Assembly: GCA_963969495.1 (NCBI GenBank)
Contig: OZ018328.1
Coordinates: 4,827,886-4,891,885 of the forward strand
Direction of reading: 5' to 3'
DNA from: Ceratothoa steindachneri
Lineage: Eukaryota > Arthropoda > Malacostraca > Isopoda > Cymothoidae
Length of the DNA: 64,000 bases
In this document: positions 1 through 10,837 of the stretch, one piece after another
Numbering within the stretch: position 1 is the stretch's first letter
How the letters are laid out: every line of letters begins with the position of its first letter
Translations under genes and position numbers: made by a program
The notes under the pieces: model-generated
Databases searched by the model: none
Told to the model about the DNA's origin: nothing
Seen by the model: only the letters and a program-made list of their open reading frames with translations

Positions 1-222
1 ACTTAAGAACCTGGTTAGACGAATTTTTCAAGTCAAAATCCAGAGATTTTATTGCAGAGGCATCGAAAAACTAGTTGAACGTTGGGAAGAAGTCGTAAAT
101 AACAACGGAGAATACTTTATTGATTAAATTGCATATTGTTATAAATTAAAAATGAAGTTTTTCTAAAATTGTTAATGGTAATGATTAAATTTGATAAAAC
201 CACAAGAACTTATTCCTCAACG

Positions 223-327
<105 letters not shown>

Positions 328-610
328 AAATGAATAACTCAGAAAGTAGCAGGTGAGGTTCGCAATGAAAGCAATGTCCTGCAAAAAAAAACTGAAAAAA
401 GGTGCTTCCAATTACTTTCGAACTTTATTCAGTCCAATAAGGGTATATGTCGTGGTATTGTAAGCACCGAGTTGGTGTACGTAGGTTTGTTACGTACTTG
501 AATAACTCCTTGATTACGTTTTCTCTAAGAGTGCTATATTTTTTTTACGTTATTTAATCTTTGAGTATTCTTAGTGCCATGTGCAGCGTTTCGAGGATTG
601 AATTAAATAC

Positions 611-683
<73 letters not shown>

Positions 684-963
684 TTAATTACAACATAAAA
701 AAATGAAATCTAAAAAAAAAAAACTATACAGCTATGAATATAGGAGTCTGTTAGAGTTACTAATTTACCTCAAATGAATATAAAGTAATGGTTGACCCCA
801 AGCTCACTTTAATATTGGACGCTAATTGACACACAAAAATAATTGAATTTATCTACCTTTAAAAAAAGCCACACGTAAATCTGGCTGAAGAATGACCTTG
901 GTCTTGGATCTTATGTAGACGAAAATAATGTTTTTGCGGTTAGGCTTGTGGGCGTGTTCTCAG
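328..963. other. AT-rich sequence with no recognised gene
   Basis: Apart from the microsatellite at 615-681, I see no coding signature, RNA gene or recognisable repeat here. Confidence 0.5.
615..681. repeat. (AT)n microsatellite
   Basis: About 66 bases of uninterrupted AT dinucleotides, a second microsatellite 290 bases after the first. Confidence 0.97.
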
Positions 964-1080
964 ACGCCCAGCTATTTGTCTAACGAGGAGACGGACTTGG
1001 AGCAACCAGTGATTTCGGTGAGGGCGATGGATGGCGTTAATCACGTTGTCTTAGATGATTTAGACAACGGGACCGTGAAG
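964..1080 (+). CDS. candidate internal exon, unknown product
   Basis: An open 117-base block (39 codons, phase 0 at both ends) lies between an acceptor-like CAG at 961-963, preceded by TGTTCT, and a strong donor, AAG|GTATGT, at 1081. It encodes an acidic peptide beginning TPSYLSNEETDLEQPV and ending DDLDNGTVK. I do not recognise a domain. The splice sites and balanced composition suggest a host exon, but 39 open codons can occur by chance and no partner exon was identified nearby. It could also belong to an unrecognised transposon. Confidence 0.3.
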
Positions 1081-2125
1081 GTATGTTTTTCCCAATCTTC
1101 GGGTTAATTTGGGGATGCTTCGCAATGATGAGCACTGAGCAAACAGTGAATCCTTTGACGACTGGGAGGGGGGGGGGTAATGGAGTTCACTTTATGTTTT
1201 CCTCAATGGCGAGAACTATTTCTGGATTTTGTTGCACACCGATATAGGGGGTTTCTCTGATGAGAGATGTATGAGAGTGATCATCAATACAAAAGCTAAT
1301 TATCGGTGTGACCACCAGGAACTGGCTCAGCATGAGCTTCTTCTCTGTTCCTTTCTTTGATTGCCGGGCACTACGGCCAGACTTCGTCGTGTCGATCTCT
1401 AACTAGATCTTCCTTCTTTTTCTCCACTTATCCGCCTATATACTTCACCGACCCCCTGGGGTAGGGAAAAAGGGGGGATGAGGGCTTATGTATTACCTCG
1501 TTCTTCTAACGACTCTTCCCGAGCGTCTTTCACTTAGCCCTAAAGGCATTTTCTGGCTTTGGTTCGCAGCTCCTATAATTTCGTCTATTACGCGAAACTT
1601 TATCCAAAATCTTAGGGGAAATAGTGACTGTTTTTCCATTGTTATTGCACCTGGTCTCCTCCCCTTTGTATTGTTATGTTCGATGGCACAAAAATCTGTT
1701 GATTCGTACTTCTCGTGGTTTGAGGAGGCGTCTGGCGGCCAACGGGTCGAGGGGAGAGAGGGGTCGGGGGGGTAAGTAATCGGGTTACACTGCCTAGCGC
1801 CAGGGCGTTGTGGTACCCGAACGAGGCATCTGTTATTATGGTGGGTTTCGATTTCCCTACAGTATAAATGAGCTAGTAAAAGATAAAGGACTGTCTCTAA
1901 AACAAGAAATCACCAATGAGGAAGTAGGAGAGGGATGGGTAAATTAACATTAAGATTTAGCTATAACTGGTAGCAAGGTCAAACCGAGAGGAAAGAAAGA
2001 GTCAAGAAAAGAGCCAAAAGAGTTAAAACGATTAACGGATAAAGCGATAGTCTAAAGAAGGAGAATAGGAGAGACACGAGAAGTAAGCAGATACGTAGGG
2101 GGAGAGGAGCAAGGAGAGGGGAAGA
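1081..2125. other. no recognised gene
   Basis: Contains G-runs (1166-1178), a purine-rich stretch (1900-2125) and an open frame of 95 codons at 1488-1775 that resembles no family I know and has no splice or promoter context. I do not call a gene. Confidence 0.4.
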
Positions 2126-2258
2126 AAAATAAAATAATGTTAATACAAAATCAATGCAATAATTAAGTTGATAAATCGGGTGCAATTTTTATTTTTATGG
2201 GCACCCGATTTTTCAATTTAATTATTACATTGATTTTGTATTAACATTATTTTATTTT
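2126..2258. repeat. 58-bp inverted repeat (fold-back or MITE-like hairpin)
   Basis: Two AT-rich arms of 58 bases, 2126-2183 and 2201-2258, are reverse complements with about three mismatches and are separated by a 17-base spacer. The inner ends are CGGGTGC and GCACCCG. No coding potential is present. This is the structure of a fold-back miniature element. The outer ends do not identify a superfamily, and no clear target-site duplication is visible. Confidence 0.85.
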
Positions 2259-2474
2259 ATGGATGCATGATGTTTGTCAATTGTCCCTACAAAAATAGCC
2301 TCTAGAATTATTTGAATAACACATCAAAAGTTTAAATATTGCTAAAATGGGAATCACGTTAAATGAACGGGTTGATCCTTGCTTTCGAACGTTGCATATG
2401 CCTTGTTGATTCCCTTGATTAGGTTCTTCCTTCAGCTACATTTTTCGTTTCCTTTTAATTCTTCCCTAACTCAA

Positions 2475-2993
2475 CCCCGTAAGGGGCGCGGCGATTTGCC
2501 ATCCTGGCCGCCGTGCTGACGGGACTCAGCACCCCGTCCGGCCCCAGCTTACCCTCTCTTCCTTCCTTCAAAACACTTGTTTCCTCTCTTTTCACACAAC
2601 CTCTCCCACAACTTTCTCTGGTCAGCCTCTAATTTCACAGGGTAGATGCTGACCCTTGTTTCAGCCAACCGTCCCGTCCCGAATCGGGGCTGAGGGGGTG
2701 GGGGACAATGTTCCCTAACCCCTGAGCTCCGGTCTGGGGTGGCTGGTTTTTAACAACCCGCTTAATCCCAACCCATACCTTCCTCACATCCCTTTTCCTC
2801 TCCTCTTCACAATCTATATATTTTACGCCGTTTCTAAGGTGGAGCCACCATGCCGATGGACTGCCAGGCCACCAGGCGGGAGGGATGGTCCCAAATGGCG
2901 GCGCCTGGCTCTGCCGGGCTTGTAAGCACCTCTCGCAGTAGCCCGCACTGCGAGAGGTGCGCGATTGCATCCCGTGTAAAAAAGAGGGTCACC
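2475..2993 (+). promoter_or_regulatory. 5' leader of I element copy A (presumed internal promoter)
   Basis: About 520 bases shared nearly unchanged with copies C, E and (in part) G and J. It opens with the self-complementary CCCCGTAAGGGG. Elements of the I/Jockey group are transcribed from promoters lying inside the 5' leader, so this region is inferred to hold the promoter. I see no TATA box and cannot locate a downstream promoter element with confidence. Confidence 0.55.
2926..2960 (+). other. 14-bp perfect stem-loop just upstream of ORF1
   Basis: Arms GCACCTCTCGCAGT (2926-2939) and its exact complement (2947-2960) flank a 7-base loop, AGCCCGC. The hairpin ends 33 bases before the ORF1 start codon at 2994. 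Copies C, E and J have the same hairpin but with the loop in the opposite orientation (GCGGGCT or GTGGGCT). Confidence 0.85.
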
Positions 2994-5437
2994 ATGCCCA
3001 ATGATGAAGATAAAAAAAAAACTCAACCCCCAACTTTCCCTGAAACATCAACGGAGCCGCCCTCAGGCAGCTCCAGCAAAAAAATGGAGGCCTCACCCCT
3101 GTGCTTGCACAGGGGACCCTCCATATTTCTCTAACCGGAGAGGAGGCTTACTCCTCTCCTTCGCCTACGGGTGCAGGGGACTCCCCCTCACATCCTTCTC
3201 TGGAGGTGCTTTCGGGCACCTCCCTTTTTCCAGCGGCAGTCCCCTCTTTTCTTTCCAAGGGGACTGCCACCAAAGCCAGCAGGCAGCCCTTAGCCAGCCG
3301 CTCCACATCGAAGCCGCTCGGTAGGGCAAGCCCCCTTAGGGGGGAGAGGGAAGCCAGGCCCCTTCGGTCGCTTCCCTCAAAAGACCTGCTGGCAAGGATA
3401 TTAAACCTTGCCGGGGTTAAGGCTTGTGCCTCCCCACAAATGACTCTTGACGCTGCCAACGATACCTGCGATGTCCTGGGAGGGGATGGCCAACTGGAGG
3501 CCCCTACTGTGATAGACATGGTCCTTGAGGAGACCCAGCCTCAGACGGTAGGGCCTTCCATGGGGAAAAATCCGGGCTCGGCGACAAGCACCGAACCCGA
3601 ATCCGCCCCTATGCAAGGTCCTCCTCAAACGGCTGGGGCCTACGAGGCAGCACAAGGAGGGGAGGGATCTCCTCTGACCGGTGCCCCTGCGACCACTAGG
3701 ACCTTTTGCATTTCGGAGAAGGACTTGGTTGAGGGCGGTCCATCTAGCCTAGGGGCTTCTGTCGGCGGAGGAGAGAAGTGGGTTCATTCCCCGCCCGCCT
3801 CTCCTACAAAGAAGAAAAGACAAGAAAGACTAAGAAGACTCGGGGCTCCTCTCCATCCGCGGGGGCCGTGGGGACGGATGGGTCCGCTGCCACTCTGGCA
3901 AGCGACCAAGCCAAGATCGGCACATCCGCCCCCTCTTCCCCCCCGGTCTCGGACCCCCTGACTAAGACTAATACCAAGAGTGCACAGGGCGGAGCCTCGA
4001 TGACATCAGGGCCCTTGATTCAGAGGTTACCTGGCGTTTTAGGGCCAGCTGGCTTCAAACGCTTCCTCGTTATTCGCTCCACTGATGGCACCATGTTGTC
4101 CAAGGGCAACATGATCCATCAGAGGAGAGGATTAGCTAGTGCAATTGGTAGAGAGCCGAAGGTGACCCGTTTCTCAGACGGGAGCCTTCTGGCGAATGCG
4201 GCGAATCCCGCCGAGGCGGCCAAGATAAGTGCTCTTCGGACACTTCATGGCACCCCGGTGAGTGTGACGCCGCACTTTACTATGAACTTTGTGAAAGGAG
4301 TAGTTTATGCGAGGGAACTCGTTGACTACTCCATTGAGGACATCACCCTAGAGCTGGCTGACCATGAGGTGGTCAAGGTCGAACGTGTGATGAGAAAACA
4401 GGAAGGGGCCTCGAGACCCACCCCTACACTCTTCGGCACGTTCGACTGTGACAAGCTCCCTGAGTCGGTGCGTGCCGGTTGGTACCGCTACCGCGTGAAG
4501 GCATTCGTGCCACTGCCGCGGCGGTGCTATTACTGTCACCGCTTCGGCCATACGAATCGCTCATGTAGACGTACAAAGTCGAGGTCACCCGAAGTCTGTA
4601 TAAATTGCTCCAAGGTCGCACACGATAAGTCCAAATCGTGTGTGGCCAAGTGTGTCAATTGCGGAGAGACGCACCCTGCTTCTTCGAAGCAATGTGGTGC
4701 ATATCTCCTTGAGAAAGGAAATCCTGGCCGTTCAGGCCCAGGATCGACTCTCATTCCTCGAGGCAAAGGACTTGGTCCTGGCGCGGCCGGCTCTGCCTGG
4801 GACGTCATATGCCTCAGTAGTTAGAAAGGCACCCTCTGCTCCTGGCCCATCGAGGCCAACGAGCACGGTTGTTTCCGCGCCCATTTGGAGCCCTTCTGCG
4901 GGTTCTACCCAACCCGGGCGCTCCCCTGGTAAAGCTGGCGGCAAAAAGGGTTCATACCCAGCCCCGGCTAAAACCAGGGCTCCTCCCTCTTCCACCAGCG
5001 TTACCGTTTCCCGCAAGGCGAAACGGTCACGCGCCTCCACCGAGTCGTTAGACTCACAGGAGGCAACACCCCTGAAGATGGTCGCTAGGCTATCTTCGGA
5101 GATTTCTAAAGCTGTTCCCCGAAAGGAGGACAGCAACAAAGGAGCTTCGGCTCCTTCGCCCACGCCCCGAGGTGGAGCAAGTGGCTCGGAGACGGTGGTT
5201 CCTCGAAAAGAGGGCCCCCCGCCTCCGAAGCCGCAACGCCTGCCAAAGGTTTCGAGGCGGAGGGAGGAAAAGACTCGCATGGCGAGCCTAACCTCCCCCA
5301 ATAAGTCCTCGAAGGCGACAGCGCCTCCAGCGCTTTGTCCGGCCAACAGCGTCCGGGGTTCTGCCCTCGGGAAGCGTAAGGCCATTCCCGTGAGGGTCTT
5401 CAATTCGAGGAGGGCCCCCGCGTCTCCTCCGAGCTAG
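2994..5437 (+). pseudogene. I-element ORF1 (zinc-knuckle nucleic-acid-binding protein), copy A, frameshifted
   Basis: The start MPNDEDKKK matches the ORF1 start of copy E (MPNDDKKNK), and the reading ends at the same stop region (5437). Reading frame is lost near 3105, 3800 and 4710. The middle carries the conserved RFLVIRSTDGTM segment and three Cys-rich knuckles (CYYCHRFGHTNRSC, CINCSKVAHDKSKSC, CVNCGETHPASSKQC), which in this family bind element RNA and chaperone target-primed reverse transcription. The N- and C-terminal thirds are Ser/Pro/Lys-rich and probably disordered. With three frameshifts it cannot yield a normal protein. Confidence 0.9.
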
Positions 5438-5804
5438 GCCTGGAAGGCATATTCCTTCAATGGAATTGCCGTGGACTCCGGGCCAACTGGGAGGAGCTGC
5501 GGAGGCTCGTCCCGTTCCCCGTTAGCTATTTTGCAGGAGACCATGCTAGGCGCGTGCCTCCTGCCTTCCCTCCCGGGGTATAAGGGTCTTGCGACCCCAC
5601 CACCGCGGGATGGCCGGGCTGGGGGATGCGCGGTTTACATCCGGCATGATGTCTCCGTTCTTCCTTTCTCTTTAGATACCTCCTTTCATGTAGTGGTTGT
5701 GCAGCTGCACCTGGATAGGAGGTATACTATCATTTCTGCGTACATTCCACCGTCAGCTGACTTCGAGGCGGGGGACTTGCGCCGCGTCGTGGCACGGTTG
5801 CCGA
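5432..5804 (+). pseudogene. 5' fragment of I-element ORF2 (endonuclease start), copy A
   Basis: Encodes the beginning of the apurinic-type endonuclease: FLQWNCRGLRANWEEL, then after a frameshift the ETMLGA segment, the GYKGLATPPPRDGRAGG segment and SAYIPPSADF. The catalytic GDLN and SDHF motifs, the reverse transcriptase and RNase H are all missing because the copy ends at 5804, where CR1 sequence starts. Confidence 0.88.
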
Positions 5805-7505
5805 GTAACAACGAGGAGTAACAACAAGGGAAGAAGGTACCCTAGGAGACCTTACGGTCCATTCAAAGAGGGTACCATTGGACTTGCAATCAAGCGGGCA
5901 CAAGGCTGCTCAATTGTTTCGCGTCCCTAAACGGCCACTTTTCAAGACCTTGTCTAGTCTTGACTTGAACTGGTCAACAGATTCACTGTTGACAACTTCC
6001 ACTGGAAGTGCGTTCCACTTACCGCAAATACTGTAGGTGAAAAAGTTTCCACACAGATTGCGGTTGTAACGCTTCAGTTCAAGTTTGAAGCCGTGATTGC
6101 GCGTTCTGTTCTCACTCAGTGTGAAAATATCCCGGTAGTCAACATTGTCGAACCCTCGAAGTATTTTGAAAACTTCGATGAGCTGACCACGCAGTCTACG
6201 GGTTTCCAGCGAGAACAGATCTAATTCCCTTAGTCTATCCTCATAACTTTTATGTCGGATAGAGGGAATCAGCTTGGTTGCCCTGGCTTGTACGCGTTCC
6301 AATCTCGCGATGTCCTTTCGCAATGAAGGACTCCAAAATTGTACGGCATACTCCAGATGCGGTCGGACAAGTGAGTTGTACAGGCACAGTACAATCTCCT
6401 GGTTCCGATAACCAAACTGGCGCTTAATATAGCCTAGCATCCTTTTGGCCTTTTTCTCCGCCTCAATGCACTGTTTCGAGAACTTGAGGTCACTAGTGAT
6501 TGTTACACTTAAGTCCTTCTCGGTGTCACTCGATTCAAGAGCAGTGCCCTTAAGGATATACTGAGATTGGGGGTTTCTGTGGCCGATATGCATCACTTTG
6601 CATTTGCCCACGTTAAAAGGCATTTGCCACGTGTCCGACCACTCTCCAATCTTCCCAAGATCTTCCTTCAGGCGGGCAGTATTTCCATCCTTTGCAACGT
6701 TCATACCAAGCTTGGTATCGTCGGCAAATTTGGAAATCTTGGCAACCATGTCACCGTCTATGAGGTTGACGTAGATGATGAATAGTAGTGGTCCCAGGAG
6801 AGAACCTTGAGGCACCCCGCTAGTAACGGGCACCCACTCAGAAGACTGTCCATTTACCACCACCCGTTGCCGTCTGCCACTTAGCCAGTTCTCGATCCAG
6901 CCGGCTACCTTTCCGTCTATGCTAAGCGCTCGCACTTTCCGGAGAAGGCGGCGGTGTGGTACCTTATCAAAGGCTTTCTGAAAGTCTAGGTAGACCACAT
7001 CCACCGCCTTGTCCCGATCGTGCTCACTGAAAACGAAGTGGAAGAATTCCACAAGGTTCGTCAGGCATGACCGTTGCCTTCGGAAGCCGTGCTGGGAACT
7101 CCTCAGTAGCAGGTTTGACTCTAAATACGACGTCACTTTGTCCACCATGATGCTTTCCATGAGTTTACCGACTATCGAAGTCAGACTGATGGGTCGGTAG
7201 TTCGACGGTTGGTTACGGTCTCCTTTCTTGAAGATAGGAGTCACCTCCGCCTCACGCCAGTCTCTAGGAACGCATCCGGTCCGGATTGACATGTTAAAGA
7301 TAGCGCACAGATGTCGTGATACTTCATCGCACACTTCCTTCAACACTTTAGGCAGAAACCCGTCCGGTCCAGGGGACTTATTCGTCTTTAGGTCAGCGAT
7401 CTTTTTCTTTATTTCTCCTTCGGTGAAGTCCATTGCCTCCAGCTTTTCCCCCCGAGTAGGAATCCGTCGGCTGGGGAAGATAGGAATCCGTCGGCCCTAT
7501 CTTGG
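5803..7505 (-). mobile_element. CR1-clade non-LTR retrotransposon, 5'-truncated
   Basis: Minus-strand element whose 3' end lies at 5803, directly against I copy A. On the minus strand the last bases contain two copies of GTTGTTACTC (5803-5812 and 5816-5825). CR1 elements characteristically end in a short tandem repeat rather than poly(A). The endonuclease half of ORF2 is missing, the usual outcome of incomplete reverse transcription. A duplicated 14-mer, AGGAATCCGTCGGC, at about 7459 and 7485 lies near the 5' edge. Confidence 0.85.
5910..7433 (-). CDS. CR1-like reverse transcriptase (partial ORF2, open)
   Basis: A 507-codon uninterrupted frame covers the whole reverse transcriptase domain and the C-terminal region. 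Visible landmarks are NKSPGPDGFLPKVLKE (about residues 18-33), NYRPISLTSIVGKLME, SSQHGF, VVYLDFQKAFDKVPH with catalytic Asp150, SGVPQGSLLGPLLF, FADD at 236-239, and the CR1-typical RPHLEYAVQFW and ELDLFSLETRRLRGQLIEV. The enzyme would copy element RNA into DNA at a nicked target. The start chosen is only the first Met; the true ORF2 start and endonuclease lay further upstream and are lost, so the protein is not functional for retrotransposition. The open frame and intact FADD suggest a recent insertion. Confidence 0.92.
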   Translation of the reverse strand: MDFTEGEIKKKIADLKTNKSPGPDGFLPKVLKEVCDEVSRHLCAIFNMSIRTGCVPRDWREAEVTPIFKKGDRNQPSNYRPISLTSIVGKLMESIMVDKVTSYLESNLLLRSSQHGFRRQRSCLTNLVEFFHFVFSEHDRDKAVDVVYLDFQKAFDKVPHRRLLRKVRALSIDGKVAGWIENWLSGRRQRVVVNGQSSEWVPVTSGVPQGSLLGPLLFIIYVNLIDGDMVAKISKFADDTKLGMNVAKDGNTARLKEDLGKIGEWSDTWQMPFNVGKCKVMHIGHRNPQSQYILKGTALESSDTEKDLSVTITSDLKFSKQCIEAEKKAKRMLGYIKRQFGYRNQEIVLCLYNSLVRPHLEYAVQFWSPSLRKDIARLERVQARATKLIPSIRHKSYEDRLRELDLFSLETRRLRGQLIEVFKILRGFDNVDYRDIFTLSENRTRNHGFKLELKRYNRNLCGNFFTYSICGKWNALPVEVVNSESVDQFKSRLDKVLKSGRLGTRNN

Positions 7506-8135
7506 CTTGACAATAGTCGCCTATTGGAGATCACTAAAAGAGGCGGGGAATTCTTCAACCTCCCGTTTACTCTAAGCGAGCTCCGTTCTGCCTTCGCTTC
7601 GTACATAGACACCGCACGTGGTCAAGACGATATCCTTTACACCATGATTCGAGACCTGAGTGACGTAGGCATGACATTTTGTCAGCCATATTTAACCAGA
7701 TAATGAGGGAGGGTACGCTCATAGATTCCTAGTAAATCGTGAACCTGTTTGTTTTTCGGCATTTTTAATAAATTCTTGTATGTGTAATTTGATGGCGAAT
7801 TTAAATATTATGTTTGCTTATACCATGGGCAGCGGAGGTCACCTCTTTCTTACACAGTTAATTTTCGCAAGTTTCTCGCCATGTCGGATAGTAGGCTCCG
7901 GTGTGGATCATCTCGCTGCTGCCGAAAAATGTTGTAGCTACGCTCTACGCATACGAGTTTTTGCTCTCTTTTGGTGCAGCCAGATGCCTATCCTGAAGCA
8001 TAGTCTCCAACAGGCTTTGAACCGCTTCTCTCTATTTATGCCGAAGTAAGCAATTTTCAGTATAATTTGTCCAAAGCTAAGACGGTGCAATTAGATCATT
8101 CACGGCTTCACCTGGATCTATTCCTAAATAAGTTA
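7505..8135 (+). pseudogene. old, highly diverged I-element ORF2 fragment
   Basis: Two pieces of the ORF2 reverse transcriptase can still be recognised. Near 7525-7730 the reading RGGEFFNLPFTLSELRSAF followed by DTARGQDDILYTMIRDL parallels the copy E segment RGGEPFNDKFTVSELRSAL. Near 7970-8130 the reading QMPILKHSLQQALNRFS parallels QMPTLERGLQQALNRVS. Intervening sequence is scrambled. It is more divergent than any other I copy here and is on the plus strand like copy A, but is not A's missing 3' half because it aligns further downstream in ORF2. Confidence 0.65.
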
Positions 8136-8162
8136 TTTTGTTGGGGGAGGGGTTTAGGAACC

Positions 8163-10316
8163 CATATGGCGACTGCATACTAGGCCAGAAGTCGTCGTAC
8201 TAATATCACAGCCCACTACTAGGCTATATCAACAAAACAAATAACTATGTATTTAACAAATAGCAATGATTTAAAAGTAAGGCTAAAAAAACGACAACAA
8301 AAGAAAACAAAGAAAAAACGCTCCAGCGTCACGGGTAGGCTTGCCTCCGCCCAGTGTAGGAACATGCGACCCACAACAAACAGTCCCGAGTACAAGAGAC
8401 AAACGGTAGCGACTTCGCTCGTCCCACTACCGAGATAGGTAACGTGTGCGATGATCGCCCAGACTGGGACATTCAACAAGAATGTACTGAACAGTCTGGG
8501 GGGACAACGCAGTCTTCAAACTAGGGCTCAAACGTGCGCTTCATCAAATCGCGGTGTGTCCAATTCGGAGACAATAGTAAACAGCCTGAAGTCGTCGCGG
8601 CATTGGAGGTAGGTCCATGGAAATAGTCGCAGTGCAATGGCACGCAACTTTAACTTCCACTCGACTGTCTCCCATCTTCTATGCCCAGCAGCCCTGAAAG
8701 CTGCCCGTATTCCAGCCCTGTAATTGGTGTGAGGAAGGGCGAAATGCTGGTCTGGTGGCCCAGTCCTCGCGAAATCTTTGGAGGCCTCATCGGCGCGCTC
8801 ATTCCACGCAATTCTTACATGTCCAGGAACCCAGAAGAAGATAATCTCGACATCCACCCGCCTCGCCAAAACCGTGGCGTCACGGATATCGCGAACCATG
8901 GGATGCGGAGATTCCAATGCCCCGAGAGCACTCAGGGCGCTTTGTGAGTCGCTATAGATCACAATCCGGTCTCCGAACCGGGCACGTTGCGTAATCTCCC
9001 GTACCGAGCAGTGTATTGCAACCAACTCGGCCGTAAAGAAAGACGTGGCGCCTGGCAGAGCCCCGCTGACTTCAAACAAAAGGGATACGGCGTGGAAACT
9101 GATCCCCTCTTGACACTTGGATCCATCCGTGTACACTGGCTCGGTTCCAGGGTTACACTAAATGTGCTCCAAAAAAGGTCGAACGCAATACTCCCGGCGC
9201 TGTACAAGCTTTGGGAGCAGAGGCGTGGCAACAAATGGTCAAAGGTGGTACCGTCCATGATGGCGTCCTGAGGAGAACCAGGGGAGCCACCGGCTCGAGA
9301 GTTATACCTAGCTCTCAAATAAGTTTCCTAGCCCTAAACTAAAGGGCTTAGGGTATGACTGGCGTCTCTGGGCAGCATAGGCACCGTCGAGATCAGCTGT
9401 GACTGCAGTGAGAGCTGTTGGTGACTGAGGGAGGAGCCAGGCTCACGCGTACAGGCGAATAATGCACTGTGCACGGCGCAGAGCGAGTGGCATCTCCCCA
9501 GCAACGACAAGTAGGCTCTCAATGGGGAAAATGCGGAAGACACCGGTCGCCAGGCGAAGGCCAGTGTGGTGGATAGAGTCTACCTTCCGCAATCCACACT
9601 CAGCTGCGGATTCATTAAAACTCGCATCCGTAGTCAAGCTTAGAATGAACAAAAGATAGATAAAAGGTAAGGTGTTGAATGTTATGGAACGAAGAATATC
9701 CATGGTGCGGGTACAATAACCCCTAAGACTGCAGATATGAGCCTCTTGGGTGAGGCGTCGGTCAAATACAAGATTAAGGAAACGGTGTGAGTCCAATACT
9801 TCCAGGCGCATCTCATTTAGAACAATTTTAGGTCAGGCTGGAGCCCCCGATGCCGGTAAAAGTGTACCAACTTAGTCTTGGTCAAAGAAAACTGAAGCCT
9901 GTGTGTTTCGGCATTGCGACTGACACAGTTCAATGCCTATTGGAGTCGGCGTTCAATAGTTGGCATCTGGCCGAGACAAAAGAGATCGAAAGGAGGTCCA
10001 TGTAGAACATAGCGAGAACATCTTCTGGAAGCACAGATGTGATGCCGTTGATGCTCAGGGCGAAGAGTGCGACACTGACGACACTTCCCTGCGGGACACC
10101 CTCTTCCTGCTCGATTGCGCCGGAGAGGGCTCCCCCCCCCATATTTTGAATCGGCAATCTCGCAAAAATTTAGATATAAACATTGGGAGGCGTGCCCTCG
10201 CCCCCATCGTGTGGAGAGTGTCCAGATCGGAAAACACCGTCGCGTAGTGCTGTCTACGAATAATACCTCGTAGACGGCATTTTCCAGTCGGAGAAGAGCA
10301 TCCGACGTAAAGCTGG
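8163..10316 (-). mobile_element. I element copy B, 5'-truncated and decayed
   Basis: Minus-strand copy from mid reverse transcriptase to the 3' terminus. Recognisable pieces in order are RRQHYATVFSDLDTLHTMGARARLP (10316-10200 region), PQGSVVSVALFALSINGITSVLPEDVLA, the YVDD motif changed to YMDL, FDRRLTQEAHICSLR, RKVDSIHHTGLRLATG, the RNase H start MYTDGSK and YSDSQSALSAL, and the terminal TVCLLYSG region. Frameshifts and stops are frequent. The terminal GGCGACT stem remains at about 8168. It was truncated during insertion and has since decayed. Confidence 0.85.
8528..9136 (-). pseudogene. RNase H and C-terminal part of ORF2, I copy B
   Basis: A 202-codon open stretch holds the RNase H domain: MYTDGSK (catalytic Asp), FTAEL (Glu), YSDSQSAL (Asp) and HVRIAWNERADEASK (Asp). 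It is followed by the HTNYRAGIRAAFR linker seen in every copy. RNase H removes the RNA strand during cDNA synthesis in the I clade. The stretch is the best preserved part of a broken copy. It stops before the terminal CxxC zinc finger, so it is a remnant and not a gene. Confidence 0.8.
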
Positions 10317-10837
10317 TGTAGGGGAATCGTCACTTTCCCTCGCCCTCCCCCCGTTCACTCTTGGTGCAGTCACAAGGTGGTTACCGCAAAGGCATCCGCC
10401 CCAGGCATCGGTGGGCCAAGAGCGTGACCACAGCGTCGCTCAACCTGGTGCCATGAAAGACCTAAAGGTCAAAATGTAAGATCTTCCCCAGGAGAGTGAG
10501 ATCCAGTTTCACGTCAAATAAGAAATTGGAGACGTGTTTCTCCCAAGCTCGAAGGCTAACGAGGAGCCGATGTTTGACTTCGTGGGAAAAACCGTTTAGA
10601 AAAAGAACTCTCCTGGGGCCGTCCTCAAGCCCCTCCCCCCCTTACCACTCCCCCAGTGGGGTGACGAGGTATAAATGAGGAACTCTGAGGAAAATCGGGG
10701 TAGTATACGTCAGTCTCTAGGTGACGAAGTCTTCGGCTCAAACCGAACTACCGAGACTGGAGAGGTAGAGTACTTGGCTCGCCAGACCAAGAAGTACCCT
10801 GCAAGAGAGGCAGGGCTACCTACCTTAAGGGGCTAAG
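10317..10837. other. no recognised gene
   Basis: Between I copy B and a tandem repeat. G+C-rich, with several short purine runs. A 60-codon frame at 10496-10678 matches nothing I recognise. Parts such as 10720-10800 may be a more diverged unit of the adjacent tandem repeat. Confidence 0.4.

Larger units (their letters stand above)
2475..5804 (+). mobile_element. I-clade non-LTR retrotransposon, copy A (5'-complete, 3' lost)
   Basis: Starts at the family 5' terminus CCCCGTAAGGGG, carries the full 5' leader, all of ORF1 and the start of the ORF2 endonuclease. It stops at 5804 exactly where the 3' end of a CR1 element begins. Alignment by eye to copy E (53061-60039) shows high identity throughout, so the copy is fairly young. 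ORF1 nevertheless has three frameshifts and ORF2 at least one. The remaining ORF2 sequence is not found on the far side of the CR1 in matching register, so the 3' half is lost rather than merely displaced. Confidence 0.92.

Noticed and set aside
1488..1775. Open 95-codon frame, plus strand
   Set aside because: No domain, splice or promoter context, and composition changes to a G-rich end; treated as chance.
4732..5403. 223-codon minus-strand frame over ORF1 of copy A
   Set aside because: Antisense shadow of a G+C-rich Ser/Pro-rich coding region.
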